Positions 37,256 through 46,004 of a DNA stretch of 64,000 nt are shown piece by piece (position 1 is the stretch's first letter; each line of letters opens with the position of its first letter). The stretch covers positions 1 to 64,000 of the forward strand of contig NZ_JBNPXI010000005.1 of the NCBI RefSeq assembly GCF_050433385.1. The letters run 5' to 3'. The stretch is from Brassicibacter mesophilus (GTDB lineage: Bacteria > Bacillota > Clostridia > Tissierellales > Proteiniboraceae). A program made the position numbers and the translations under genes. The notes under the pieces are model-generated. The model did no database searches, was not told where the DNA came from, and was given only the letters and a program-made list of their open reading frames with translations.

Positions 37256-38215
37256 ATGGCAACCGCGGAACAAATAAAAAGTTTAGTTAAAGCATATATT
37301 GACCATAATGATGAAAAATTCAAAACCGTTGTGTTGCAAATTGCTGCCCATGAAGCAAAATTAGGACATGACAAAATGGCTCGTGACCTAAAAACGCTTA
37401 TTGACAAGGTTGGAACAAAACGTGGAAGTATCGTGCAGTTAAATTCCCAAAATCCTATGTTAGAACTGAGCGTTCCTTCGCATAGTCTGTCAGAGCTAAT
37501 CGTTAGCGATGACATTTCTGATAGGATTAAGAGAATTTTAAACGAGTATAAAAATAGGAATAAGTTATATTCTTATGGGTTGACAAATAGACGCAAAATT
37601 TTAATTGAGGGCAGTCCTGGAACTGGAAAGACATTAACTGCTTCTGTAATTGCATCCGAATTAACACTTCCCCTTTATACTGTACAGATGGATAAACTTG
37701 TCACCAAATTCATGGGTGAAACAAGTGTCAAACTACGTCAAGTATTTGATAGTATAGAAACTATGACCGGAGTTTATTTATTTGATGAATTTGATGCTAT
37801 CGGTGCAGACAGAAGTTTAGATAATGAAGTTGGTGAAATGCGTAGAATATTGAACTCTTTTCTTCAATTTATTGAACAGGATTCATCTGATAGTATAATA
37901 ATTGCCGCAACAAACAACTCTAAAATGCTGGACCAGGCATTATTCAGACGTTTTGATGATGTTCTCCATTACTCATTGCCTACAGATAAGGAAATTGAAA
38001 GATTATTTGTTTATAGGTTAAAATCATATGATAAAGGGTTCGGAATTACAAATCAACTTATTAAAGTTGCTGACGGTCTTAGCCAGGCAGAAATATCTCG
38101 TGTATGTGAAGATGCTATAAAGGATTCTATACTAAGTGGAACTCCTATATCTCAACATCAGGTGATAGATTTAGTCAAGCAACGACATACTATATATGGA
38201 AAAAAGGAGGCATAG
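37256..38215 (+). CDS. ietA: AAA ATPase, IetA-like component of an IetAS defence system
   Basis: 319-aa AAA+ ATPase: Walker A GSPGTGKT (119-126), Walker B GVYLFDEFDAIG, sensor-1 AATNN, and an arginine-rich FRRFDD region. The N-terminal 110 residues are a helical domain. ATG 37256 follows GGGAGGTG directly; the GTG 9 nt upstream lies in the RBS. The stop is 3 nt before the protease gene. An AAA ATPase followed by a subtilisin-like protease is the IetAS pair, first described as a plasmid maintenance/exclusion operon in Agrobacterium and later shown to act against phage. Assignment rests on domain pairing. Confidence 0.75.
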   Translation: MATAEQIKSLVKAYIDHNDEKFKTVVLQIAAHEAKLGHDKMARDLKTLIDKVGTKRGSIVQLNSQNPMLELSVPSHSLSELIVSDDISDRIKRILNEYKNRNKLYSYGLTNRRKILIEGSPGTGKTLTASVIASELTLPLYTVQMDKLVTKFMGETSVKLRQVFDSIETMTGVYLFDEFDAIGADRSLDNEVGEMRRILNSFLQFIEQDSSDSIIIAATNNSKMLDQALFRRFDDVLHYSLPTDKEIERLFVYRLKSYDKGFGITNQLIKVADGLSQAEISRVCEDAIKDSILSGTPISQHQVIDLVKQRHTIYGKKEA

Positions 38216-38218
38216 TGA

Positions 38219-40696
38219 ATGGCTGTAGATAAAAAGAATATTTTTCTTGCTAATACGGCAGAAGCTATGCCTTATGTGTCAAAACCTCAAATGGGAGGGT
38301 CGTCCTACCCAAAAAGAAATGTCAAATCTCATGCAGAGTTAATTCAAACAAAACTACAGAATTCTTATAAAGCTGCAATTACACAAAAGCAGGCTGCTGC
38401 AATTCGCTATAAAGAAGGCGTATACCTTGAATTTTCAAGTGCCTCACAACATGATTTGGCAATTAAGAGCTTAGAAAATCGAAAGCAAGGTATACGCCTT
38501 TTAAACGTTCAGGAGGACAGCGAATCTGACACAATTAAAGCGACTGTATATATCCCTGCTGGAAAAGAATCTTATTTTATTAACAAAGTAGAAGCTTATG
38601 CTACTGAACAAACACATACTGGTAACCCCAAAAATAATGATTTAATTGGAAGTATTGAAGATGTTAAGTTAGCTATGCTAGATTCTTTTTGGATTGGTGA
38701 AAAAAAGACCATGCCAACTTCCACCCCTGTTTGGTGTGAGGTATGGTTACGTTATGATTATAGCGATAAAGAATCTAAAGCTTGGGAAGAATCAGAAATA
38801 AACTTTTTGGAGATTTGCAAACAAAATCAAATTAGAGTAGACGATAACCGAATTATTTTTCCTGAGCGTATTGTTAAGCTTGTGTTAGCAAATGAAGAAC
38901 AATTAAAAGTATTTATAAGTACATGTCCATATATTGCGGAAATAAGACGGGCACAGGAGGCTACAACTTTCTTTGAAGAACTATCTAATAATGAACAACA
39001 AGAATGGATCGATGAACTCTTAGAAAGAACCCATTTTCAGAATGATAATGTAGCAATTTGTTTATTGGACACTGGGCTCACTTCATCCCATCCTCTACTG
39101 AATAAGGCCATTCAAGAGGATGGTGTACAAGCGGTAAAATCGGTATGGGGAACTGGGGATCACCAAGGTCATGGAACAGAAATGGCTGGTATTGCATTAT
39201 ATAGAGATTTAAGACAAGCCTTAGAAGATACCGGAAATATTTTTATCCCACAAAAGGTAGAGTCCGTGAAGATTTTGCCTCCTAAAGGTGCAAATCCATA
39301 TGAGTTATATGGGGCAATAACAGAACAAGCTGTTTCCTTGGCGGAAATATCCAATCCTAATACTAAACGAATCCTTTGTATGGCAGTGACCTCTCCAGAA
39401 TATAATACACGAGATGGTAGCCCGACTTCTTGGTCTGCATCTATTGACAGCATAACTTCTGCTGCAGATGAGGAAAGTGAAAAAAGGTTATTCTTTATTA
39501 GTTCAGGTAATGTTTATCCTGATGAACTTACAAAAGTTGGTTATCCCGATTCAAGTACATTACATAGCATCGAAAGCCCAGGACAAGCATGGAATGCCAT
39601 AACTGTTGGTGCTTATTCTCAAAGTATTGTTATCTCTGATTCAAGTTATAAAGACTATTCTGCTGTGGCTGATGCTGGTGAACTTTCTCCATATAGCTCA
39701 ACCTCTGAAACTTGGAGTAGTAAATGGCCAATAAAACCAGAAATACTCCTTGATGGTGGCAATATGGCCACTAATGGATTTGATTTTACAGAATGTACAG
39801 ATTTGTCATTATTAACGACAAACTACCGTCCTTTATTGAAACAGTTTTCTATTACATGGGGAACCAGTTCAGCTACTGCACAGGCTGCATGGATGGGAGC
39901 ACAACTTTTAGCAGAATACCCTAATGCTTGGCCCGAAACAATACGTGCACTTATTATTCATTCAGCTAGTTGGACAGATAAAATGAAAAAACAATTTTGT
40001 ATTGAAGACACAAAAACAAAAGGCCGTAGGCGTCTACTTAGAACATGTGGATATGGTGTTCCAGATTTACAAAAAGCTATTCAGTGTATGAACAATAGCG
40101 TAAATCTTATAGTTCAAGGTGAATTGCAACCATTCGGAAAAAATAGTATGAATGAAATGCACTTTCATAAATTACCTTGGCCTAAAGAACAACTTCGCTC
40201 TCTCGGTGAGGTGCCAGTTACGCTAAAAGTTACTTTATCATATTTTATTGAGCCTGGACCTGGGGAAGTTGGTTGGAAAGATAAATATAGGTATCCATCC
40301 TGTGGACTTAGATTTGATGTTATTAACGCTAACGAAACTCCTGAGGATTTTAAAAAGCGTGTTAATGTTAAGATGCGTGGGGAAGATAAGAAAGATAAAG
40401 GCGAAGGTAGTAGTGGTAGTGAACGATGGTACTTAGGTTCAGATAACAGGGATGTGGGCTCGATTCATTCTGACTTTTGTGAACTAAGTGCGGTTGATTT
40501 ATGCGATTGTAATTTTATTGCTGTTTACCCCATTGTTGGTTGGTGGCGTGAACGTGCTTATTTGGGTAAATATGATAGTAAAGTTAGGTATTCTATGATA
40601 GTTTCACTTTCTACCCCTAAAATAGATGTAGACTTGTATACACCAATAGTAACTGAAATAAAAAATGCTGTTGAGATAGATATTGAAGCTATCTAA
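38219..40696 (+). CDS. ietS: Subtilisin-like (S8) serine protease, IetS-like component of an IetAS defence system
   Basis: 825-aa cytosolic protein (no signal peptide). An N-terminal region of about 275 residues precedes an S8 peptidase domain with a full triad: Asp284 in LLDTGLTSSHP, His318 in GHGTEMAG, Ser550 in WGTSSATAQ; the oxyanion Asn lies in FISSGN. A C-terminal beta-rich region follows. AAAGGAGG lies before the ATG at 38219, 3 nt after the ATPase stop. The order ATPase then protease, tight spacing and lack of secretion signal match IetAS. The likely scheme is ATPase-controlled proteolysis on infection; target unknown. Confidence 0.8.
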   Translation: MAVDKKNIFLANTAEAMPYVSKPQMGGSSYPKRNVKSHAELIQTKLQNSYKAAITQKQAAAIRYKEGVYLEFSSASQHDLAIKSLENRKQGIRLLNVQEDSESDTIKATVYIPAGKESYFINKVEAYATEQTHTGNPKNNDLIGSIEDVKLAMLDSFWIGEKKTMPTSTPVWCEVWLRYDYSDKESKAWEESEINFLEICKQNQIRVDDNRIIFPERIVKLVLANEEQLKVFISTCPYIAEIRRAQEATTFFEELSNNEQQEWIDELLERTHFQNDNVAICLLDTGLTSSHPLLNKAIQEDGVQAVKSVWGTGDHQGHGTEMAGIALYRDLRQALEDTGNIFIPQKVESVKILPPKGANPYELYGAITEQAVSLAEISNPNTKRILCMAVTSPEYNTRDGSPTSWSASIDSITSAADEESEKRLFFISSGNVYPDELTKVGYPDSSTLHSIESPGQAWNAITVGAYSQSIVISDSSYKDYSAVADAGELSPYSSTSETWSSKWPIKPEILLDGGNMATNGFDFTECTDLSLLTTNYRPLLKQFSITWGTSSATAQAAWMGAQLLAEYPNAWPETIRALIIHSASWTDKMKKQFCIEDTKTKGRRRLLRTCGYGVPDLQKAIQCMNNSVNLIVQGELQPFGKNSMNEMHFHKLPWPKEQLRSLGEVPVTLKVTLSYFIEPGPGEVGWKDKYRYPSCGLRFDVINANETPEDFKKRVNVKMRGEDKKDKGEGSSGSERWYLGSDNRDVGSIHSDFCELSAVDLCDCNFIAVYPIVGWWRERAYLGKYDSKVRYSMIVSLSTPKIDVDLYTPIVTEIKNAVEIDIEAI

Positions 40697-40727
40697 AGAG
40701 TTATTATATCAATAAATTCAATTAATA

Positions 40728-40762
40728 TTGCGCTGCAGGAAATCCCTACGGCGTTTTTTATA
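40728..40762 (+). terminator. Terminator of the IetAS-like operon
   Basis: GC-rich imperfect stem (CGCTGCAGG with CCCTACGGCG, loop of about 4 nt) followed by TTTTTT. Confidence 0.6.
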
Positions 40763-40901
40763 TCAACAATAACCCCACGTCTATGATAGGGGGGATAGAA
40801 TGCTGTAGCTGTAAGCAGAAAAAGAGCTATTTTATAAAAAGTAAAGCTTGAGTATTGGAATCGCTGAAAATATACCTGCCATCAAGGGGGGATCAGGTTC
40901 A

Positions 40902-40979
40902 ATGGTCATCAGAATTACAGCAACAAGGCATGTTGAGAGTATAATTCTGATGACGAAATGTGGTTCGGAGGAGAAATAA
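40902..40979 (+). pseudogene. Probable 3'-end remnant of an rRNA uracil methyltransferase gene (RumA/RlmCD type)
   Basis: A 25-codon frame ends ATRHVESIILMTKCGSEEK before TAA 40977. It resembles the C-terminus of TrmA-superfamily rRNA methyltransferases (typically ...MFPHTxHVETVVLL), as does the rlmD end at 26935-26980, but nucleotide identity is low. It sits at the far side of the cargo from rlmD and the recombinase, where a displaced target-gene end would be expected. The preceding 130 bp are not methyltransferase-like. Short, so the assignment is tentative. Confidence 0.4.
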
Positions 40980-41241
40980 TAGGGGTTGACCACAACATAT
41001 AGTGGTTTGAGGACGATTTTGAAGCAAAAAATGAGCAAAAAAACACCGAATTTTGACTCCTGTTTTTAGGGTGATTTATAGATGACATAGGATAAATTGA
41101 GTGATGACAGGAATTAAATGAAAAATTTGAGTTAGTAAATTGATCGATGAATTATATACTATTATTGAATATAAGTAATGAATTGCGTATTCACTTAATA
41201 AAGAATATAACTGATTTAATACAAATAAGGAGTGTGATATC

Positions 41242-41358
41242 ATGAATGTTAATCTCATGGACAGAAAAATGATTGAAATGCTCTGTGCAAAGTCTGTAGG
41301 TATGAGTTTGGGCGACAATTTGCACAGGGATAGATATTTAGTCGCTTTTGATAAATAA
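41242..41358 (+). CDS. 38-aa small protein, unknown
   Basis: ATG 41242 to TAA 41358 behind AAGGAG (about 10 nt upstream); starts MNVNLMDRKMIEMLCAKSVG and ends RYLVAFDK. No recognised domain. The RBS is good, but the surrounding sequence is decayed accessory DNA, so it may be a fragment. Confidence 0.35.
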   Translation: MNVNLMDRKMIEMLCAKSVGMSLGDNLHRDRYLVAFDK

Positions 41359-41418
41359 ATTCATACATATACAGGCTTTGTTTCCTTAATTAAATAATAA
41401 ATTTAAGGAAGTGAGCTT

Positions 41419-41688
41419 ATGAGATATGTAAGAATTGATAGAATATTACCAGATGATTTAGTTAAAGAGATTCAAAAGTATATCCAAGGTGAATATGTAT
41501 ACATCCCTTCCCTTCCTGAAAAGAGAAAAAGATGGGGTGAAAAATCTAAAAGTCGAGATTATCTAAAAGCCAGAAATGAAAAAATTCTAAACCAATATAT
41601 AGGTGGGCAATCAATTAGCAACCTAGCTGAAGAATTTTTTCTTTCGGATAGTAGTATTAAGAAAATTGTATATAAAAAAGATAAGTAG
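41419..41688 (+). CDS. CD3324-type small helix-turn-helix protein
   Basis: 89-aa protein: MRYVRIDRILPDDLVKEIQK, then QGEYVYIPSLPEKRKRWGEK, and a C-terminal helix-turn-helix (YIGGQSISNLAEEFFLSDSS then IKKIVYKK). This matches a small family common in clostridia (CD3324 type, related to Mor-like regulators) that probably binds DNA. Regulatory target unknown. AAGGAAGTGAG precedes the ATG. Followed by a strong terminator, so monocistronic. Confidence 0.75.
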   Translation: MRYVRIDRILPDDLVKEIQKYIQGEYVYIPSLPEKRKRWGEKSKSRDYLKARNEKILNQYIGGQSISNLAEEFFLSDSSIKKIVYKKDK

Positions 41689-41690
41689 GT

Positions 41691-41728
41691 TAAAGCTACC
41701 ACTATTATAATGTGTGGTAGCTTTTGTG
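41691..41728 (+). terminator. Terminator after the CD3324-type gene
   Basis: AAAGCTACCAC pairs with GTGGTAGCTTT (11 bp, loop of about 11 nt), ending in TTTTG. Confidence 0.75.
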
Positions 41729-41865
41729 TAAAAGATGATATAGAAATGATTATTATCTTTCTTAAAAAATGTAGAAGCCTTAAAATGATATTGAAGATAA
41801 AATTCATTTTAAAAATGAATTTGTAATTCTTCTCATAGATATTATAACAAAAGGAGAGAATTAAA

Positions 41866-42276
41866 GTGAATAAAAAAATATCATTAATTCATTCTACAAA
41901 TTTAGCTCCAGTAGATTATGCTTATGCTGGGCGTATACCTTCAGGAATGGACTTATTATTTTTGGCGGGGGCATGTCCCATTAATAAAAACGGAGAAGTA
42001 CTCAACCAGAGTGATTATGAGATTCAGGCAAAGCTTTGTGTAGAGAATTTGAGGGAAGCACTGAAGGACTGTGGGGCTACTTTGGAAGACGTAGTATATA
42101 CCAGAGTTCTTGTAGCCTCTCACGAACAGTCAGATTTAGTAACTGCATGGGAAACAATAAGAAAAGAGTTTGGTAATCATGATGTTCCAAGCATCTTATC
42201 TGGAGTTACAGTATTGGGATATACAAATCAATTGGTAGAAATTGAAGCAGTAGCAGCTGTAGAAAACAATACATAA
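41866..42276 (+). CDS. RidA/YjgF-family protein lacking the canonical arginine
   Basis: 136-aa Rid-family protein: LFLAGACPINKNGEV, QAKLCVENLREALKDCGATL, VYTRVLVAS and a terminal LVEIEAVAAV with the conserved Glu. Archetypal RidA deaminates reactive enamines/imines from PLP enzymes using an Arg in a PARxxV motif; here the matching segment reads VPSILSGVTVLG and has no Arg. It therefore belongs to a Rid subgroup probably without that activity. GTG start with AAAGGAGAG. Stand-alone gene. Confidence 0.8.
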   Translation: MNKKISLIHSTNLAPVDYAYAGRIPSGMDLLFLAGACPINKNGEVLNQSDYEIQAKLCVENLREALKDCGATLEDVVYTRVLVASHEQSDLVTAWETIRKEFGNHDVPSILSGVTVLGYTNQLVEIEAVAAVENNT

Positions 42277-42415
42277 TGATTGAAGTATAGAGTTGAATTA
42301 ATTTACACCATTAATATTTTGGTTATCTATATATTAATTATCATTAGTCATTAAATATAATTGTTTCTTTAGAGAAATATACCTTCATAAAAAATTAAAT
42401 TATGTTAAAAATATA

Positions 42416-42457
42416 AATGCACTGAGATAAAAAGTCTTGGTGCATTTATTTTATATA
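42416..42457 (+). terminator. Terminator downstream of the RidA-like gene
   Basis: AAATGCAC...GAGA pairs with TCTT.GTGCATTT and is followed by ATTTT. A similar hairpin lies at 61507-61545. Apart from this and the hairpin ending near 42536, 42277-42565 is empty. Confidence 0.6.
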
Positions 42458-42591
42458 AATCTAAAACTAAATAAAGAAACTTAAAGAGTCGAAGTCTTCG
42501 GTCAACTTATGATCGATAGGTTTCGCCTCTTTTTTATTTCAAAATAAAAGAAAGGACTGAGAACAATGTCAAGATATTTTATGTATGGTAC

Positions 42592-42831
42592 ATGACTTGG
42601 AGGAATAGAACAGCTTATATACTGACGCCTAATTTTCCTCAAAGAAGAAGTGGAATAGTCATTAATAATCATTTTAATTGTGAAGGAGGTATTAAGATTT
42701 GTAATGGTTGTGTAGAAAAGGTTAAAAGCAGAGGTAACCCTAATGATTGTTTTTGTTTCAAAGAGAAACTAAAGGCAGATGAAATTGAATATACAGATCT
42801 GATAAAAGATTGCTTTAGTACAGCAGTGTAG
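42592..42831 (+). CDS. Small Cys-rich hypothetical protein, possibly frameshifted at its 5' end
   Basis: 79-aa ORF with FNCEGGIKICNGCVEKVKSR and DCFCFKEKLKADEIEYTDLI. Five Cys in the middle suggest metal binding or disulfides. A better start region lies just upstream in another frame: ATG 42566 behind AAAGGACTG reads MSRYFMYGT then TGA. Joined by a +2 shift, this would make a 90-aa protein, so the gene is probably damaged or mis-sequenced at about 42590. I do not recognise the family with confidence. Confidence 0.4.
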   Translation: MTWRNRTAYILTPNFPQRRSGIVINNHFNCEGGIKICNGCVEKVKSRGNPNDCFCFKEKLKADEIEYTDLIKDCFSTAV

Positions 42832-42881
42832 CGTGCATCAAAAAGGATAGTTACCTGTTTGGGAACAGAAGGGATAAAACA

Positions 42882-43075
42882 ATGAATTCAAATAGTGGCA
42901 AAGAAATCAATACATCTCTAGCGCAAAAACCGGAATGCTTTCAAAAAATAGCAGTCAAGCTTATGGGAATTATTCTTGCCAGTCATCCTGATATGGAAGC
43001 GGAAATTAGATGGGGCAAACCGACTTTTGGATTATAAAGTGGTTTATTTCCTGTTTGGTACTGGTGTATTTCACC
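42882..43075 (+). pseudogene. DUF1801/YdhG-like protein remnant
   Basis: ATG 42882 gives 51 codons including LASHPDMEAEIRWGKPTFGL and a TAA at 43035. The same frame continues with SGLFPVWYWCISPNRP. The EIRWGKPTF motif and following hydrophobic strand match the start of DUF1801 (YdhG/YjbR-like fold), with the rest missing. Broken gene. Confidence 0.5.
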
Positions 43076-43244
43076 TAACAGACCATAATGGTTTTGAGCA
43101 AGTTCATTACTTTTTTTAATCGCTTACCACTTGCGATAACACAAAAATGAAAAAGGACATAGCGATACCTTCTTTGATACCGCCATATCCTAAAAAAAGG
43201 GTGAGTTTAATACACCATCTGTGTTTCATTTTTCAAAAAAAGAA

Positions 43245-43279
43245 AACGGCGGCTTTAATTGTTATTCAAAACCGCCGTT
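43245..43279. repeat. Inverted repeat AACGGCGG/CCGCCGTT
   Basis: 8-bp GC-rich perfect arms (43245-43252 and 43272-43279) in an AT-rich region. Perhaps a terminator or the end of a lost element. Confidence 0.5.
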
Positions 43280-43316
43280 AGGCTACTGTATTTTGTACAG
43301 GCGCATAGCTACCCTG

Positions 43317-43357
43317 TCGCCATAACAACGGTTTTTTTATTACCGTTGTTATGGTGA
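43317..43357. terminator. Long hairpin, probable bidirectional terminator
   Basis: GTCGCCATAACAACGGT pairs with ACCGTTGTTATGGTGAC (17 bp, one mismatch) around TTTTTTATT. It lies between the plus-strand remnants and the minus-strand AraC gene. Confidence 0.6.
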
Positions 43358-43432
43358 CAAGTGTGTACTTACTTAATGTTCTATTTGATTTCTTCATTAG
43401 CGTCTGTATAGTGGATAGGAAGTCAATTTTAT

Positions 43433-44398
43433 TTACTTTCGGACTGGTCTGATATACTTAAAAAACCGTTCCGGATTAAAATAAAAGTAAATTATTCTAC
43501 CGGGGGAAGTATCAAAGCAGTAACCAGTGCCTGCAAAATCAAAAGTTGCCATTGTCTTTTCAATCTTTTCCTCCACACTACGATTTTCCTGCTCATAATC
43601 GAATGGCCCATGTTCAAAAACAATATACTCGGCTTCAGGAACATTAATCATAAGCATTTGTGGTGGTACTTCGCCTTTATAATCAAAAGGAAGTCGTACA
43701 CCATAGCACTCTGTACGTGGAATACCCCAATCGCAGAGTCTGCCGTCCGGGTCATTAATGTACGCCATAATCTGACCGCTGCCGCCGTTAGATTCGCTCC
43801 CACCATCATCATCCAATTTACCCTTGATACTATCGAGTAAGCCGCAAATTGTTTCGCAGTCCTGTCCCGGAATAAGACTTTGCTTTTGCCAAAAATCCCA
43901 ATACCCATTACTCTCATAGTTTTTAATGTGCAAAAATTTGTGTGCGGGAATGGTTACAAAATAAATTTTAACATCATCTGTAGATTTCATCATACCAATC
44001 TCTCCCAATTCTAAAAAGTAGCGGTCGAAAGGGTTTATTTTTGTACGAAGAACGACAGGCTTAGGCTTTTTTCGGTATTCACTTGGAGTTACACCATATG
44101 TTCCTTTGAAAGCTCTGGTAAAAGCTTCATGTGATGAAAAACCATAATCAAAAGCAATATCCAAAATGCTTTTTTCACTATCCCGAACCTCTTTTAGTGC
44201 AAAGGCTAATTTTCTATGCCGCAGATAAACCCTAAATTGCATACCCGATATTTCTTTGAATTTTCTCGTTGTATAAAATTCGGAATAACCCAGCCTGCGA
44301 GAAAGAAAGCGTAGTGTCAAGGCTTCATCATTATAATTTTTAATACATTTGTCAATTTCATCAACGATTATTTGAATTTGTTTCTGCCACTCGTACAT
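43433..44398 (-). CDS. AraC-family regulator with GyrI-like C-terminal domain
   Basis: 321-aa protein. N-terminal AraC HTH (about 5-105): LSRRLGYSEFYTTRKFKEIS and ILDIAFDYGFSSHEAFTRAF then YGVTPSEYRK. The rest is an effector-binding-like domain with FVTIPAHKFLHIKNY and EAEYIVFEHGPFDYE. The ATG at 44398 is used because GAGGTG lies 9 nt upstream; the GTG at 44410 is part of that RBS. Common accessory regulator in Firmicutes; ligand and target not apparent. Confidence 0.8.
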   Translation of the reverse strand: MYEWQKQIQIIVDEIDKCIKNYNDEALTLRFLSRRLGYSEFYTTRKFKEISGMQFRVYLRHRKLAFALKEVRDSEKSILDIAFDYGFSSHEAFTRAFKGTYGVTPSEYRKKPKPVVLRTKINPFDRYFLELGEIGMMKSTDDVKIYFVTIPAHKFLHIKNYESNGYWDFWQKQSLIPGQDCETICGLLDSIKGKLDDDGGSESNGGSGQIMAYINDPDGRLCDWGIPRTECYGVRLPFDYKGEVPPQMLMINVPEAEYIVFEHGPFDYEQENRSVEEKIEKTMATFDFAGTGYCFDTSPGRIIYFYFNPERFFKYIRPVRK

Positions 44399-44481
44399 TT
44401 GTCCATTCACCTCGTTTCAATCACCCTACATTTATTATAAAGGAATAGAGAGATTACTGCTTGATTTTACTTGCTGTTATT

Positions 44482-44655
44482 TCATCTTCCTCTTTTAAGT
44501 TCTACATCTTTTGGTTTTTCTGCACCTTTAGGTATCAGACATGCCCGACCAAATTTTTCAATACCATCAATGAGGCTTTTTTTACATAATTTTTGTATCC
44601 GTCGTTCCGATATGCTCCATTTTTCGGAGGCAGCTTTCACAGAAATGTAATTCAT
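44482..44655 (-). CDS. Small excisionase-like/MerR-type HTH protein
   Basis: 57-aa protein starting MNYISVKAASEKWSISERRI and ending with PKGAEKPKDVELKRGR. The winged-HTH start (ISVKAASEKWSISERRIQKL) is that of small DNA-binding proteins in clostridial conjugative transposons. It probably belonged to a lost mobile element, together with the Xre fragment at 44825. It lies upstream of the AraC gene in the same direction. Confidence 0.65.
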   Translation of the reverse strand: MNYISVKAASEKWSISERRIQKLCKKSLIDGIEKFGRACLIPKGAEKPKDVELKRGR

Positions 44656-44824
44656 ATCAATTATCATACTTTCGCTAAAACGATATAAATCCAGTATATA
44701 CGGAATAGCGAATAATCACAAATTTATACCCAAGAAACACGAAAACAAATACTATATAACATAAAATCTAATTTCGTTCTTATATCGCCACCCGAAATGT
44801 AAAATAAGGTAGGGTGATATAAGA

Positions 44825-44905
44825 ATGTACCAAGACGAAAGAAAACTCGATTTCAAGCCTTTAGGAAAAGCGATTAAAAAGGAACGGGAGCTCTGGTCTG
44901 AATAA
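44825..44905 (+). pseudogene. Truncated Xre-type regulator of a conjugative element
   Basis: 26-codon frame starting MYQDERKLDFKPLGKAIKKE. This is the typical N-terminus of Xre/Cro-type regulators of Tn916-like elements, cut off before the HTH. It runs directly into a terminator hairpin. Confidence 0.5.
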
Positions 44906-44935
44906 AGTCCTTAAAGTGTTGAGGACTTTATTGTT
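44901..44935 (+). terminator. Terminator hairpin AATAAAGTCCT/AGGACTTTATT
   Basis: 11-bp perfect stem (44901-44911 with 44922-44932) followed by GTTGG; probably the end of the truncated Xre gene. Confidence 0.6.
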
Positions 44936-45070
44936 GGCGGTTTTGCTATTTTAATTCTAAATATTCTGTCAAATTGTGTCTAATATGACGTTTTAATGTT
45001 GTAAATATTAGGAAAAAGATATACAATTAAAATAATTGTTTTATTATTTTAAGAAATAAGGAGCATATAC

Positions 45071-45775
45071 ATGAAGTCTCAATTGTATTTGTACAAAGAT
45101 TTATGAGATAAATATATAAAGAATTTAACAGAAATCAAAGAACTCTTTTGCGAGAGAATTCAGCCTGTTTTTGCCAATGCAGAAAAAGAAGCAAAAACTT
45201 ATCAGGATCAACTGTGGGACGATTTGATGAGTCAGTCTTGTGGCGAAGATGGTATAATTGATCCTTCTGATTATGTTGATGCTGTTCAAGAAGCAGCTTT
45301 TGAGAAATATGAAATATTTTCTTTAATCCAGTATTGTAATATTAGCATGTGGATTAGTTGTATGCGCCAAGTCTGGGAACAACAGCTATTCTATTTCGTA
45401 TATCATGAAACTCTTAGTGAAGGAATCAAGTACGATAAATCTGATATAAAAAAAGGTTTTTCGTTTTCAAAGGAAGTATTTGAGTGGCATCAACAACCAT
45501 TCGAAAATTTGCAATGCTGGTCAAAGATTAAAGAATTACGAGCTCTTGTAAATGTAATTAAACATTCTGAAGGTGATTCTGAACAAAAACTTAGGCAAAT
45601 GAGATCAGACTATTTTGAGCATGATACTGGTATTGGAAAATATGATTTGTTGTCATTATACCACTCAACTTTGTTGGAAGCCACGTTACAAATAAAAGAC
45701 GAAGATTTTATTGAATATTATAATGTTCTTATTTCATTTTGGACTGAGCTTCCAGAACGGATGTATACGAATTAG
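45071..45775 (+). pseudogene. Hypothetical helical protein (HEPN-like?) with an in-frame TGA near its start
   Basis: ATG 45071 (behind AAGGAGC) reads MKSQLYLYKDL, TGA at 45104-45106 (codon 12), then DKYIKNLTEIKELFCERIQP in the same frame to 45775, 234 codons in total. If translated only from an internal start near 45224 the protein is 183 aa. The part LRALVNVIKHSEGDSEQKLR resembles HEPN-like and abortive-infection-type helical proteins, but I cannot name a family. The stop again sits where a Trp codon (DLWDKY) would fit. Possibly a recent nonsense mutation. Confidence 0.55.
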
Positions 45776-46004
45776 ATATAGAAGATATAGCGTGTACAGA
45801 ATAGATGTTTTTATGATTTTGTAGGGTTGTGTGGATAGCATTGATTATTTAAGGTTGAGTGATAAAATGGATGTGTAATAGGCTAACCAACACGACTGAA
45901 ATATACTCAAATGTTTATTAGCCGTGATGCTGAATTGAAAGTAAATGCAAGTTTGTAGGAAGATTTAGCAGTTCGGCAAATTTGAATTTTTAGGGGGATT
46001 TGAT

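Noticed and set aside
40902..40979. Exact attL/attR repeat of the island
   Set aside because: Only short matches such as GCAACA are shared between the rlmD end and the right flank; that is not enough to define an attachment core.
43245..43357. Integron attC-like site or IS ends
   Set aside because: Two GC-rich hairpins are present, but there is no attC core motif, no integrase and no flanking target duplication; they are more simply terminators.
14382..45106. TGA read as tryptophan (alternative genetic code)
   Set aside because: Several intact genes here end properly with TGA (for example the genes ending at 10725 and 25468, and rsgA at 56005), so TGA is a normal stop; the two in-frame TGAs are treated as local mutations.
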